A DNA stretch of 64,000 bases from Paracoccus sp. N5 (GCF_000371965.1 NZ_AQUO01000001.1:2240001-2304000); one strand, 5' to 3'; numbered from the stretch's first letter, positions 1 to 11,013 are shown. Translations and numbers: made by a program. The notes: a model not told the origin generated them from the letters alone.

Positions 1-914
1 AGCAGCGGCTGCATGAACAGTTTCGCGCAAACCAGGGCCGAGACTGGATTTCCCGGCAGGCCCAGCATGGCGGCATCGCCCATGCGCCCGGCCATCAGCG
101 GCTTGCCCGGCCGCATCGCCAGCTTGTAGAAACTGCGCTGCATCCCCAGGTCGGCCGAGACCTTGGCCACCAGGTCGTGATCGCCCACCGAGGCGCCGCC
201 GATGGTCACGATCAGGTCGCAGCCCTCGGCCTCGGCGAAGCGGTCGCGCAGGCTGTCCTCGGTATCGCGGGCCAGCGGCAGGACCACGGGTTCGGCCCCG
301 GCCTCGCGCGCCAGCGCGGCGATGGCGATGTCGTTCGAGCTGATGATCTGCCCGGCCGCCGGGGTGGCGCCGGGCCGCACCAGCTCATCCCCGCCGGCCA
401 GCACCGCGACCCGCGGCCGCCGCGCGACCGAGACCCGCGCCACGTTCATCGCCGCGATCAGCGCCAAGTCGGCCGGGCGCAGCGGCCGCGCCGGCCGGAA
501 CGCGGAACCTGCGGAAAAATCATTGCCTTGCAGGCGGATGTTCAGGTTCGATCCCGCATCGGCCACGGTGATGCGGTCGCCGTCGCGGGTCACGATCTCC
601 TGCATCACCACCCGGTCATAGCCGGCCGGCACCGGCGCGCCGGTAAAGATGCGGATCGCGCTGCCGGGCGGCGTTTCGCCCGCATAGGGCACGCCGGCCG
701 CCGCCGTGCCGACCACCGCCAGCGGCCCCGGCAGATCGGCCGAGCGCAGCGCATAGCCGTCCATGGCGGCGGCGTCGAAGGGCGGCTGCGTCAGCCGCGC
801 GACCGCGGGCGCGGCCAGCGCGCGGCCCAGCGCGTCCTGCACCGCGATCTCCTCGGCCTGCGGCGGATGGGCAAGGGCCAGCACCAGGGCGCGGGCTTCG
901 TCGACGCTGATCAT
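1..914 (-). CDS. moeA: Molybdopterin molybdenumtransferase MoeA, cut by the window edge
   Basis: Inserts molybdate into adenylylated molybdopterin, the last step of Mo-cofactor synthesis (cytosol). Reading back from the ATG at 914 gives MoeA signatures in order: FDAAAMDGYALR, FTGAPVPAGYD, SSNDIAI, GGASVGDHD, RPGKPLMAGR and GLPGNPVSALV. About 304 codons are present; the C-terminal domain lies outside the window. The start is 11 bp after the moaC stop, so it is the last visible gene of the trp/moa chain. Confidence 0.93.
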   Translation of the reverse strand, partial: MISVDEARALVLALAHPPQAEEIAVQDALGRALAAPAVARLTQPPFDAAAMDGYALRSADLPGPLAVVGTAAAGVPYAGETPPGSAIRIFTGAPVPAGYDRVVMQEIVTRDGDRITVADAGSNLNIRLQGNDFSAGSAFRPARPLRPADLALIAAMNVARVSVARRPRVAVLAGGDELVRPGATPAAGQIISSNDIAIAALAREAGAEPVVLPLARDTEDSLRDRFAEAEGCDLIVTIGGASVGDHDLVAKVSADLGMQRSFYKLAMRPGKPLMAGRMGDAAMLGLPGNPVSALVCAKLFMQPL

Positions 915-925
915 CGGTTCCCCTT

Positions 926-1399
926 TCAGGGCGCGCGGAAGTCGCCCGATTTGCCGCCGCTTTTCGCCAGCAGGCGGATTCCTTCGATGCGCATGTCCTT
1001 CTGCGCGGCTTTCAGCATGTCATAGACGGTCAGGCAGGCGGTGGAAACGGCGGTCAGCGCCTCCATCTCCACGCCGGTCTTGCCGGCGGTGCGCACGGTG
1101 GCGGTGACGCGGATGCCGGGCAGGGCCGGGTCGGCCACGAGGTCCACCGCGACCTTGGTGATCGGCAGCGGATGGCAAAGCGGGATCAGGTCCGCGGTGC
1201 GCTTGGCGCCCATGATGCCGGCGAGCCGCGCCACGCCCATGACATCGCCCTTGGCCGCGCCCGCGCTTTCGGCCAAGGCCAGCGTCTCGGGCGCCATGAT
1301 GACCAGGCCCTCGGCCACCGCCTCGCGCGCGGTGTCGGGCTTTTGCGACACGTCGACCATATGCGCCTGACCCTGGGCGTCGAAATGCGTCAGGCTCAT
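926..1399 (-). CDS. moaC: Cyclic pyranopterin monophosphate synthase MoaC
   Basis: Acts with MoaA to turn GTP into cyclic pyranopterin monophosphate, the first stage of molybdopterin synthesis. The 157-residue length is normal for the family. Diagnostic motifs are GDVMGVARLAGIMGAKRT followed by DLIPLCHPL, and VEMEALTAVSTACLTVYDM near the C terminus. The ATG overlaps the trpC stop by 4 bp (ATGA), which implies translational coupling. Confidence 0.95.
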   Translation of the reverse strand: MSLTHFDAQGQAHMVDVSQKPDTAREAVAEGLVIMAPETLALAESAGAAKGDVMGVARLAGIMGAKRTADLIPLCHPLPITKVAVDLVADPALPGIRVTATVRTAGKTGVEMEALTAVSTACLTVYDMLKAAQKDMRIEGIRLLAKSGGKSGDFRAP

Positions 1400-2187
1400 G
1401 CCGCCAGCCCCAGGATGCCGCGCGTCGCCGCGGTCACGTCGGCCTGGCGCATCAGGCTTTCGCCGATCAGGAACCGCTTCACCCCGGCGTCAGCCATGCG
1501 GTCCAGGTCGGCTGCCACGAAAAGGCCGCTTTCGCAGACCAGGTCGCGCTCGGGCGGCAGCATCGGCGCCAGCCGCAGCGTGGTGTCGAGGCTGATCTCG
1601 AAGGTCTTCAGGTTGCGGTTGTTCACGCCGATCAGCGGCGATTTCAGGCGCAGGGCGCGTTCCATCTCGGCCTCGTCATGGACCTCGATCAGCGCGTCCA
1701 TGCCCCAATGGGTCGCGGCGTCCTCGAGCTCGGCGGCGAGCGCGTCCTCGACCGAGGCCATGATGATCAGGATGCAATCGGCGCCCCAGGCGCGGGCCTC
1801 GGCGACCTGATAGGGATCGTAAAGGAAATCCTTGCGCAGCGCCGGCAGGTCGCAGGCGGCGCGGGCGGCGGTCAGGAAGGCGGGCGCGCCCTGGAAGCTG
1901 GGGCCGTCGGTCAGCACCGAAAGGCAGGCCGCGCCGCCGGCCTCATAGGCGCGGGCCAGCGCCGGCGGGTCGAAATCGGGACGGATCAGGCCCTTGGAGG
2001 GGCTGGCCTTCTTGATCTCGGCGATCAGGGCATGGCCATGCGCGGCCTTTGCGGCCAGGGCCCGGGCAAAGCCGCGCGGCGCCTCGGCGGCGCGGGCCTG
2101 GGCCTCGACTTCGGCCAGCGGCCGGGCGGCCTTGGCGGCGGCGATTTCTTCCAGCTTGTAGGCTTTGATGCGGTCGAGAATGTTCAT
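1396..2187 (-). CDS. trpC: Indole-3-glycerol phosphate synthase
   Basis: Ring closure of the carboxyphenylamino-deoxyribulose phosphate to indole-3-glycerol phosphate in tryptophan synthesis. A TIM-barrel protein of 263 residues. Visible motifs are IAEIKKASPSKGLIR (substrate lysine loop), LRKDFLYDPYQV, IGVNNRNLKTFE and CESGL. The ATG at 2187 (MNILDRI) was preferred to in-frame upstream starts, which would run into the preceding gene and lack family similarity. It is stand-alone, not fused to trpF. Confidence 0.95.
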   Translation of the reverse strand: MNILDRIKAYKLEEIAAAKAARPLAEVEAQARAAEAPRGFARALAAKAAHGHALIAEIKKASPSKGLIRPDFDPPALARAYEAGGAACLSVLTDGPSFQGAPAFLTAARAACDLPALRKDFLYDPYQVAEARAWGADCILIIMASVEDALAAELEDAATHWGMDALIEVHDEAEMERALRLKSPLIGVNNRNLKTFEISLDTTLRLAPMLPPERDLVCESGLFVAADLDRMADAGVKRFLIGESLMRQADVTAATRGILGLAA

Positions 2188-2195
2188 GGTTTTCC

Positions 2196-2861
2196 TTACT
2201 CCGCCACGGCCGGCCGGGAAAGGGCCCAGTCGATCGGCGCCTCGCCGCGCGCGTCCAGCCAGGCGTTCACCCGGCTGAAGGGCCGCGACCCGAAGAAGCC
2301 GCGCCGCGCCGACAGGGGCGAGGGATGCGCGCTTTCGATCACCAGGTCGCGGCTGCGCGGCAGGCCCGCCACCGCCTTTTGCGCATGCGCGCCCCACAGC
2401 AGGAAGGCCAGCGGCCGCTCGTCCTGCGCCCGGGCGATGGCCTGGCGCACCAGCCGCTCCCAGCCCCATGTCGCATGCGCGCCGGCCTGGCCGGGCAGCA
2501 CCGAAAGCGCGGTGTTCAGCAGCAGCACCCCCTGCCGCGCCCAGCCCGAGAGGTCGCCGTCGGGCGGCGTGGCGCCCAGGTCGGCCTGCATCTCGGCATG
2601 GATGTTTCTCAGCGAGCGGGGCAGGGCGGTCTCGGGCGTCACCGAAAACGCCAGCCCGTTGGCATGGCCGGGCGTGGGATAGGGGTCCTGGCCCAGGATC
2701 ACCACCCGCGCCGCAGCCGGCGGCGTCAGCGCCAGCGCGGCAAAGACCCGGGCCGGGCCGGGCAGCCAGTCTTGACCGTCCAGCCGCGCGGCGATGCCGG
2801 GCCAGTCATCGCGAAAAAAGGCCAGGTCTGCCCATTCCGGCGGGACGGGGGCCGTGCTCAT
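2196..2861 (-). CDS. ung: Family 1 uracil-DNA glycosylase
   Basis: Removes uracil from DNA in base-excision repair. It is 221 residues and carries both family-1 motifs: the water-activating loop GQDPYP at residues 57-62 (catalytic Asp59) and the leucine loop HPSPLSARRGFF near 179-190, plus the uracil-binding NTALS at 116-120. It sits between trpD and trpC: its start overlaps the trpD stop by 4 bp and its stop is 8 bp before trpC. A DNA-repair gene is thus embedded in a tryptophan operon. Confidence 0.94.
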   Translation of the reverse strand: MSTAPVPPEWADLAFFRDDWPGIAARLDGQDWLPGPARVFAALALTPPAAARVVILGQDPYPTPGHANGLAFSVTPETALPRSLRNIHAEMQADLGATPPDGDLSGWARQGVLLLNTALSVLPGQAGAHATWGWERLVRQAIARAQDERPLAFLLWGAHAQKAVAGLPRSRDLVIESAHPSPLSARRGFFGSRPFSRVNAWLDARGEAPIDWALSRPAVAE

Positions 2862-3886
2862 TGCGGCTCGGGCGCGCCGACCTGCGCGGCCAGCGCGGCC
2901 AGCTTGGCCGCCGCCTTGCCGCTGTCGATGGCTTCGGCCGCGATCTCGGCCCCCTCGGGCAGCGAGGCCGCCTTGCCGGCGATCAGCAGCGCCGCGGCGG
3001 CGTTCAGCAGCACCGCGTCGCGATAGGCGCCGGTCTCGCCCGCCAGCAGCGCGCGCAGCGCATTGGCGTTATGGACGGGATCGCCGCCCAGGATCGCCTC
3101 GAACGGATGGCGCGGCAGGCCGGCATCCTCGGGCGCGATCTCGAATTCGGTGATCTCGCCGTCCTTCAGCGCCGCCACCCAGCTCGGCGCGGCGATCGAC
3201 AGCTCGTCGGTGCCGTCGCCGCCATGGATCAGCCAGGCGGCTTCCGAGCCCAGCTCGCGCAGCGTCTCGGCCATCGGCCGGTTCCAGATCCGGTCGAAGG
3301 TGCCGGTCAGCTGCCGCTTGACCCCGCCCGGATTGGTCATCGGCCCCAGCAGGTTGAAGATCGTCCGGGTGCCCAGTTCGGCCCGCGCCGGGCCGACATG
3401 GCGCATGGCGGGGTGATGCATCGGCGCCATCATGAAGCAGATCCCGGTCTCGGCCAGCGCGCGCTCGGCCACCTCGGGCGGCGTCATCACGTTCAGCCCC
3501 AGATGGGTGATCGCGTCGGCGCTGCCGGATTTCGACGACAGGTTGCGGTTGCCGTGCTTGGCGACCGGCACGCCCGCGCCCGCGACCACGAAGGCCGTGG
3601 CGGTCGAGATGTTCAGCGTGCCCTTGCCGTCGCCGCCGGTGCCGACGATGTCGATGGCATCCGCCGGCGCCTTGATGCGGTTCATCCGCGCGCGCATGGC
3701 GCGGGTGGCGGCGGCCATTTCCTCGACCGTCTCGCCGCGCACGCGCAAGGCCATCAGCAGCCCGCCGATCTGCGCCGGCGTCGCCGCGCCCTCGAACAGC
3801 GCGCCGAAGGCGGCCTCGGCCTCGGCCCCGGTCAGCGGGCGGGTGGCGGCGATGCCGATCAGCGGGCGGATGTCGGTCACGCTCAT
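2858..3886 (-). CDS. trpD: Anthranilate phosphoribosyltransferase
   Basis: Transfers the phosphoribosyl group of PRPP to anthranilate. 342 residues, the usual size. Seen: the PRPP-binding GTGGDGKGTLNIST, the AKHGNRNLSSKSGSAD segment, and ARAELGTRTIFNLLGPMTNP. ATG at 3886 overlaps the trpG stop by 4 bp; the TGA overlaps the next gene start by 4 bp. Confidence 0.96.
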   Translation of the reverse strand: MSVTDIRPLIGIAATRPLTGAEAEAAFGALFEGAATPAQIGGLLMALRVRGETVEEMAAATRAMRARMNRIKAPADAIDIVGTGGDGKGTLNISTATAFVVAGAGVPVAKHGNRNLSSKSGSADAITHLGLNVMTPPEVAERALAETGICFMMAPMHHPAMRHVGPARAELGTRTIFNLLGPMTNPGGVKRQLTGTFDRIWNRPMAETLRELGSEAAWLIHGGDGTDELSIAAPSWVAALKDGEITEFEIAPEDAGLPRHPFEAILGGDPVHNANALRALLAGETGAYRDAVLLNAAAALLIAGKAASLPEGAEIAAEAIDSGKAAAKLAALAAQVGAPEPQ

Positions 3887-4473
3887 GCCGCCGCGTCCAG
3901 GTTCGAGCAGCGGCGCAGGAAATTGCGGATCATGTCGTGGCCGTATTCCGAGGCGATGCTTTCGGGGTGGAACTGCACGCCCTCGATGGGCAGCGTGCGA
4001 TGCACCAGCCCCATGATGGTGCCGTCCGCGGTGGTCGCGGTGACGCGCAGGCAGTCGGGCAGGCTTTCGGGTTCCACCGTCAGCGAATGATAGCGCGTCG
4101 CGGTCAGGGGCGAGGGCAGGCCGGTGAAAACCCCGGTGCCGTCATGGCTGACCGCATCGGTCTTGCCGTGGACGATGCGGCTGGCGCGCACCACCTTGCC
4201 GCCGAAGGCCTCGCCGATGGCCTGATGCCCCAGGCAGACGCCGAACAGCGGCACGCCGCGATCCGCCGCCGCCCGGATCAGCGGCACGATGATCCCGGCC
4301 TGCGCCGGATCGCAGGGCCCGGGCGAGATCACGATGCCCTGGGCGCCCATGTCCAGCGCCTCCTCGACCGTCAGCACGTCGTTGCGGCGCACCACCACAT
4401 CCGCCCCGGCTTCGCCCATGTAATGCACCAGGTTCCAGGTGAAGCTGTCGTAATTGTCGATGAGCAGGATCAT
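3883..4473 (-). CDS. trpG: Anthranilate synthase component II (glutamine amidotransferase)
   Basis: Supplies ammonia from glutamine to TrpE. A class-I amidotransferase of 196 residues: MILLIDNYDSFTWNL at the N terminus, the nucleophile elbow GVCLGHQAIGEAFGG (Cys), and VQFHPESIASEYG carrying the His-Glu pair. The start at 4473 matches the family N terminus. First gene of the minus-strand trp chain; its partner trpE is 4.3 kb away on the other strand, so the pathway genes are split. Confidence 0.95.
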   Translation of the reverse strand: MILLIDNYDSFTWNLVHYMGEAGADVVVRRNDVLTVEEALDMGAQGIVISPGPCDPAQAGIIVPLIRAAADRGVPLFGVCLGHQAIGEAFGGKVVRASRIVHGKTDAVSHDGTGVFTGLPSPLTATRYHSLTVEPESLPDCLRVTATTADGTIMGLVHRTLPIEGVQFHPESIASEYGHDMIRNFLRRCSNLDAAA

Positions 4474-4643
4474 GGCGCGCGCCTTGGGTTGGGCCTTGGA
4501 TGGGGGCCTTGGGGATCGGGGCCTTGCAAAGGGGGATGAACCCCGCAAAATCTGCGGCTATAGATGGGCTAAAGCGCCTTGGGGGGTCAAGCCCGCCGGG
4601 CAAGAAAAACGGCGCGCGGGGCCAAGGGCGGGACGGTCGAGGC

Positions 4644-5552
4644 ATGGCAGGACGATTCGCGGCAGGGTTTGTTCACGGCGTGCTGGTCTGCGGCGCCGCG
4701 CTGGCGGGGCTGTCGCTGGCGCTGCCGCAACCGCCGCGGCCCGGCGAAAGCCCGGCGCCCGCCTTGGAACCGGCGGCCGACATGGCGCCGGAGCCGGTTG
4801 CGGCAGCCCCCGCCGAGCCGGTTGCCGAGACGCCGGCCGAACCGGCTGCGGTCCAACCCGCGCCCGAACCGCCTGCGGTTGCAGCCACGCCTGCCGAGAC
4901 GGCCTCCGCCGAGCCGGTCGCGCCCGCACCGGATGCCGCTGTTTCCGCCGCACCGGCCGTCGAGCCCCCGGCTACCGAGCCCGAGGACGCCGAACCCGAG
5001 GCCGCCGTGGCCGAGACCCTGACGCTGCCCGCCGGCTCGGGCTTTGCCGCCGCGACCGACCAGCCGCCGCAGCTGCCGGCGGCGCTCTCCGCGCAGGCGC
5101 CACAGGCGGCCCAGCCCGCCGCCGCGCCGCGCCCCTCGGCCGAGCCCGCGCCCGCCGCGGCCGATGCCGTGGCCGCGCGCCCGCAAGCGCCCGAGGCCCC
5201 CGCCGCGCCCGAGATGGCGCTGCCCGCGCCCGATCCGATCGACCTGCCCGAACCGGCGGGCGAGGCACCGATCCCGGTGCCGCCGCCCGGCAAGGTGGTG
5301 ACGCCGGGGCTGGACCGCGCGCCCGAGCGCAGCCCGGCCGCCACCGCGCCGGCCACGCTCGCCGCCGCCCGGGCGCCGGCCGGGACGCCCGGTGAAACGC
5401 CCGCCGAAGCACCGACCGACGCCCCTACCCAAACATCCACCGCCCAGTCGTCGACCGAAACCCCGGCCGAAACCCCGGCCTCCCCGGCCCGAGGCACCGC
5501 GCCCGACCTGACGACGCCCCCCGATTTCGGCGCCCTGCGCCTCAACGACTGA
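4644..5552 (+). CDS. Pro/Ala-rich protein with an N-terminal membrane anchor
   Basis: Unrecognised. From ATG 4644 (302 residues) the protein has one hydrophobic segment at about residues 4-27 (FAAGFVHGVLVCGAALAGLS). The rest is almost all Pro, Ala, Glu and Thr, with repeats of the AETPAEP type and no globular domain. It ends at DFGALRLND, 8 bp before the aminotransferase. Rhodobacteraceae have YibQ-like divergent polysaccharide deacetylases with a similar anchor and linker, so this could be a version without the enzyme domain (weak inference). Confidence 0.6.
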   Translation: MAGRFAAGFVHGVLVCGAALAGLSLALPQPPRPGESPAPALEPAADMAPEPVAAAPAEPVAETPAEPAAVQPAPEPPAVAATPAETASAEPVAPAPDAAVSAAPAVEPPATEPEDAEPEAAVAETLTLPAGSGFAAATDQPPQLPAALSAQAPQAAQPAAAPRPSAEPAPAAADAVAARPQAPEAPAAPEMALPAPDPIDLPEPAGEAPIPVPPPGKVVTPGLDRAPERSPAATAPATLAAARAPAGTPGETPAEAPTDAPTQTSTAQSSTETPAETPASPARGTAPDLTTPPDFGALRLND

Positions 5553-5560
5553 GCTTGCCG

Positions 5561-6736
5561 ATGCTGCCGCTGAACCCCGCCCTTGCCGCGACCTTCCGCC
5601 CCCCGGTGATGGAGGCGCGGCGCTGGCTCGACGGCGTCAGCTTCCCGCCCGAGCGCCCGCTCATCAACGTCAGCCAGGCCGCGCCGGTCGATCCGCCGCC
5701 CGAGCCGCTGCGCCGCGCCATGGCCGAGGCGGCGCTGAACCAGCCCGACGCGCATCTCTACGGCCCGGTGCTGGGCCGGCCGGAACTGCGTCAGGCGGTG
5801 GCCCGCGACTGGTCGGCGGCCTATGGCGGCAGCATCCGTCCCGAAGAGGTGGCGATCACCCAGGGCTGCAACCAGGCCTTCTGCGCCGCGATCCAGACCC
5901 TCGCCGCGGCCGGGGATCAGGTCATCCTGCCGATGCCGTGGTATTTCAACCACAAGATGTGGCTCGACATGCAGGGCATCGCCGCCATCGGGTTGCGCTG
6001 CGGTCCGGGCATGGTCCCCGACCCGGCCGAGGCCGAACGCCTGATCACCGCCCGCACCCGCGCCATCGTGCTGGTCAGCCCCAACAATCCCTCGGGCGCG
6101 GAATACCCGGCCGAGGTGCTGCGCGGCTTCATGGAGCTGGCCCGCGCCCGTGGCCTCGCGCTGGTCGTGGATGAGACCTATCGCGACTTCGACAGCCGCA
6201 CCGGCGCGCCGCACGACCTGTTCGCCGACCCCGACTGGGGCGACACGCTGATCCATCTCTACAGCTTTTCCAAGGCCTACCGGCTGACCGGCCACCGCGT
6301 CGGCGCGGTGATCGCAAGCCCGGCCCGCATGGTCGAGATCGAGAAATTCCTCGACACCGTTGCCATCTGCGCCAGCCAGATCGGCCAGATCGGCGCCGCC
6401 TGGGGCATGGCGAACCTGGGCCCATGGCTCGCGGGCGAGCGCGCGGAAATCCTGGCCCGCCGCCGCGCCATGGCCGAGGGCATGGCCGGCCTTGCGGGCT
6501 GGCGGGTCAAGGGCTGCGGCGCCTATTTCGCTTGGGTCGAGCATCCGTTCGACCTCGCCTCGCCCGATCTTGCCCGCCGGCTGGTGGCCGAGGCCGGCGT
6601 GCTGGCGCTGCCCGGCACCATGTTCATGCCCGAGGGCGAGGCCGAGGGCGCGCGCCATCTGCGCATCGCCTTCGCCAATGCCGACCTGGACGGGATCGCC
6701 CTGCTGATGCGGCGGCTGGACGGCTTCCGTCCCTGA
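5561..6736 (+). CDS. PLP-dependent aminotransferase, class I/II
   Basis: Fold-type I aminotransferase of 391 residues. Seen: ITQGCNQAF (cofactor phosphate region), SPNNPSGAEYP, VVDETYRDF and SFSKAYRLTGHRVG, whose lysine should form the PLP Schiff base. The C-terminal LRIAFAN matches the carboxylate-binding Arg region. The substrate cannot be told from sequence. ATG 5561 was chosen over a TTG 6 bp upstream. It begins 8 bp after the Pro/Ala-rich gene. Confidence 0.88.
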   Translation: MLPLNPALAATFRPPVMEARRWLDGVSFPPERPLINVSQAAPVDPPPEPLRRAMAEAALNQPDAHLYGPVLGRPELRQAVARDWSAAYGGSIRPEEVAITQGCNQAFCAAIQTLAAAGDQVILPMPWYFNHKMWLDMQGIAAIGLRCGPGMVPDPAEAERLITARTRAIVLVSPNNPSGAEYPAEVLRGFMELARARGLALVVDETYRDFDSRTGAPHDLFADPDWGDTLIHLYSFSKAYRLTGHRVGAVIASPARMVEIEKFLDTVAICASQIGQIGAAWGMANLGPWLAGERAEILARRRAMAEGMAGLAGWRVKGCGAYFAWVEHPFDLASPDLARRLVAEAGVLALPGTMFMPEGEAEGARHLRIAFANADLDGIALLMRRLDGFRP

Positions 6737-6841
6737 CGGCCCGGCTTGCGGGATCGTGAGGCCGCGCGGCCCTTGCCGCCGGGGCGCGCGCACCCTAAAC
6801 ACTCGGCTAGAGACAAGAATTCAGAACGGGACGGCATCATC

Positions 6842-8808
6842 ATGCGCGGCAAGGGCAAATCCACCATCGTCTGGTTGCTGATGGGGATGCTGGTCCTGGG
6901 ATTGGGCGGCTTCGGCGTCACCAATTTCTCGGGCGGCACGGCGGACATCGGCACGGTGGGCGATGTCTCGATCTCGTCGCAGGACTATGCCCGCACGCTG
7001 CGCGCCGAGATGCAGGACTTCTCGGCCCGCACCGGCCGCCAGGTGACGGCGGCCGAGGCCCGCACCATCGGCATCGACCAGGCGGCGCTGGCGCGGCTCT
7101 ATACCGCCGCCGCGCTCGAGGCCGAGGCGAACCGGCTGGGCGTCTCGGTCGGCGACAAGGCGGTGGCCGACCAGATCACCGCCTCGCAGGCCTTCCGCGG
7201 CATGAACGGCCAGTTCGACCGCAATGTCTATGCCGACCTGCTGAAGCGCGAGGGCATCCGCGAGGCCGAGTTCGAGCACGACCTGCGCATGGACCAGGCC
7301 CGGCTGATCCTGCAGCAGGCGGTGCTGGCCGGCGTCACCGCGCCCGAGGCGGTCACCGCCCGCGCGCAGGGCTGGCTGATGGAGACCCGCGACATCCACT
7401 GGCGCGAGCTGACCGCGGCCGACCTGGCCGCGCCCATCGCCACCCCCGACGACGCCACGCTGGAGGCCTGGCACAAGGCCAATGCCGACCGCTTCACCGC
7501 GCCCGAGATCCGCAAGATCACCTATGTCTGGCTGACCCCCGAGATGCTGGAGGGCGAGGTCGAGGTCGACGAGCAGGCGCTGCGCGACCTTTACCAAAGC
7601 CGCATCGACGAATTCCAGCGCCCCGAGCGCCGCATGGTCGAGCGGCTGGTCTTCCCGACCAGGGCCGCGGCCGAGGAAGCCAGGGCCCGGATCGACCGGG
7701 GCGAGACCACCATCGAGGCGCTGGCCGCCGAGCGCGGGCTGACGCTCAATGACATCGACCTGGGCGAGGTGACCCAGGCCGAGCTGGGCGCGGCCGGCGA
7801 GGCGGTCTTTGCGCTGGAGCAGCCGGGCGTCGCCGGGCCGGCGAGCTCGGACCTGGGCCCGGCGCTGTTTTCCATGAACGCCATCCTCGAGCCGGTGAAC
7901 GTGCCCTTCGAGCAGGCCCGCGCCGACCTGCGCATCGAGGCGGCCGTCGACCGCGCCCGCCGGGTGATCGAGGACAAGGCCGGCGAATTCTCGGACCTGC
8001 TGGCCGGCGGCGCCACGCTGGAAGACCTGGCCAAGGAGACGCAGATGAAGCTCGGCCAGATCGACTGGAGCGCCGGCGCCGAGGCCGCGCCCGACAGCAT
8101 CGCCGCCTATCCCGAATTCCGCCAGCACGCGGCGCAGGCGACCGAGAAGGACTTCCCGGAACTGCTGACCTTCGACGACGGCGGCGTCTTCGCCATGCGG
8201 CTGGATGCCATCCAGCCCCCGGCGCTGATCCCCTTTGCCGAGGTGCGCGACCGCGTGGCCGAGGACTGGACCCGCAACGAGACCCGCCGCCAGCTGCTGG
8301 CGCTGGCCGAGGAGCGCAAGCTCGCGGCCGAGGCGGCCGTCGCGCCCGGCATCGAGCCGGCCCCGACGGCGGCGACCGTGCCGGTCGCCCAGGCCGTCGG
8401 CGCCGCGGTCGGCAATACCGCGACCACGCCGCCCGCGGCGACGGCCCCGGCCGCCGCTGCTGCCGCGCCCGCCGCCGACCCCGGCACGCCCGCCACCAAC
8501 CTGGCGCGCGGCGGCTTCATCAACGGCGTGCCGCAGGACGTCGTCGCCCAGGCCTTCCAGATCAAGGAGCCGGGCGACGCCGAGGTGGTCGATGCCGACA
8601 ACCGGGTCTTCCTGGTCACGCTGGACAAGATCCACCCCGCCGCCACCGAGGGCGACGAGGCCAGCCAGATCCGCGACGGCATCAGCGCCCGGCTGGTCGA
8701 CAGCCTGAACCAGGACGTGTTCGACTATTTCGCCCGCGCCCTGCAGGCGCAAAGCGGCACCACCATCAACCAGCCCGCCGTCGATGCGGTGAATGCGCAG
8801 GTCCAGTG

Positions 8809-8809
<1 letters not shown>
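6842..8809 (+). CDS. SurA N-terminal/PpiD-like periplasmic peptidyl-prolyl isomerase
   Basis: A 655-residue periplasmic foldase anchored by one transmembrane helix (about residues 8-30, STIVWLLMGMLVLGLGGFG). It has a SurA-N/PpiD chaperone domain with the typical start NFSGGTADIGTVGDVSIS, a rotamase region in the middle, and a low-complexity Ala/Pro/Thr linker (about 530-570) before a short C-terminal domain. ATG 6842 gives the canonical anchor. The TGA overlaps the trpE ATG by one base (TGATG), coupling it to trpE. Confidence 0.82.
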
Positions 8810-10311
<1,502 letters not shown>

Positions 10312-10407
10312 GGTCAGGCTCGATCCTGCGGGGGCGGCAGGTTCGACGTTGCCCGACGCGGCGGCAGGCGCCATATTCCCCGGAATATCCATAGCGGGGG
10401 CGGGCCC

Positions 10408-10839
10408 ATGGAAGCGGAAGTGCGCAAGCTGTTCCAGCGATATGAAAGCGTCTTCCGGCGGTCCCTCGCCGGCGACTTCGACAAGGCAGAGGCCGCGAGG
10501 CTCTATGCCTCCGAATTCATCGCCGCCACCCCGGCCGGCGTCATGGCCGGCAAGAACGACGAGACGCTGATCCAGGCCATGGTGCAAGGCTATGACCACT
10601 ATCGCAGGATCGGCACGCGAGAGATGCGGATCCGCGACCTGCGCCTTTCGCCGATCGACGCGCTGCATTGCGTGGCCCATGTCGGCTGGACGGCGACCTA
10701 TGCCCGCGACGATCTGCCCGAGACGGCGATAGACTTCGACGTCCACTACCTGGTGCAGCTGCGGGACGGCGCTGCCAAGGTCTTTGGCTGGATGTCGGGC
10801 GACGAGAATGCGCTGCTGAAACGATATGGCGTCATCTAG
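10408..10839 (+). CDS. NTF2/SnoaL-like hypothetical protein
   Basis: 143 residues. The pattern of an N-terminal amphipathic helix (VRKLFQRYESVFRRSL), a middle strand region and the C-terminal LVQLRDGAAKVFGWMSGDE is that of the cone-shaped NTF2-like fold (inference). No catalytic signature is recognised. Preceded by 96 bp of non-coding DNA and followed by a tandem repeat and a bidirectional terminator. Confidence 0.6.
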   Translation: MEAEVRKLFQRYESVFRRSLAGDFDKAEAARLYASEFIAATPAGVMAGKNDETLIQAMVQGYDHYRRIGTREMRIRDLRLSPIDALHCVAHVGWTATYARDDLPETAIDFDVHYLVQLRDGAAKVFGWMSGDENALLKRYGVI

Positions 10840-10879
10840 CGGCGGCCGTCCCGCGTGGCGCGCGCCGGCAGGCCCCGGG

Positions 10880-10912
10880 CGGTGCACGCCCGGTGCACGC
10901 GCGGTGTACGCC
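10880..10912. repeat. Three tandem 11-bp repeats
   Basis: Units CGGTGCACGCC, CGGTGCACGCG and CGGTGTACGCC lie head to tail between two convergent genes, with a fourth partial copy (TGCACGCC) just downstream. They are followed at once by the 10934 hairpin. Function unknown. Confidence 0.6.
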
Positions 10913-10933
10913 TCCTGCACGCCGGTCACAGCG

Positions 10934-10959
10934 AAAACCCCAGCAAATGCTGGGGTTTT
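10934..10959. terminator. Bidirectional intrinsic terminator
   Basis: Near-perfect inverted repeat AAAACCCCAGC / GCTGGGGTTTT with a 4-nt loop. It has A-runs on the left and T-runs on the right, so it works for both the plus-strand NTF2-like gene and the converging minus-strand DUF2127 gene. Confidence 0.85.
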
Positions 10960-11013
10960 CGGATTGCGTCCCGCCACGCGGCTGTGTGCGTTGCACGCAG
11001 CCGCTCGGCAACC

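Noticed and set aside
4673..6802. 709-codon minus-strand frame
   Set aside because: Runs across two plus-strand genes; low-complexity Ala/Gly/Ser composition mirrors the Pro/Ala-rich gene.
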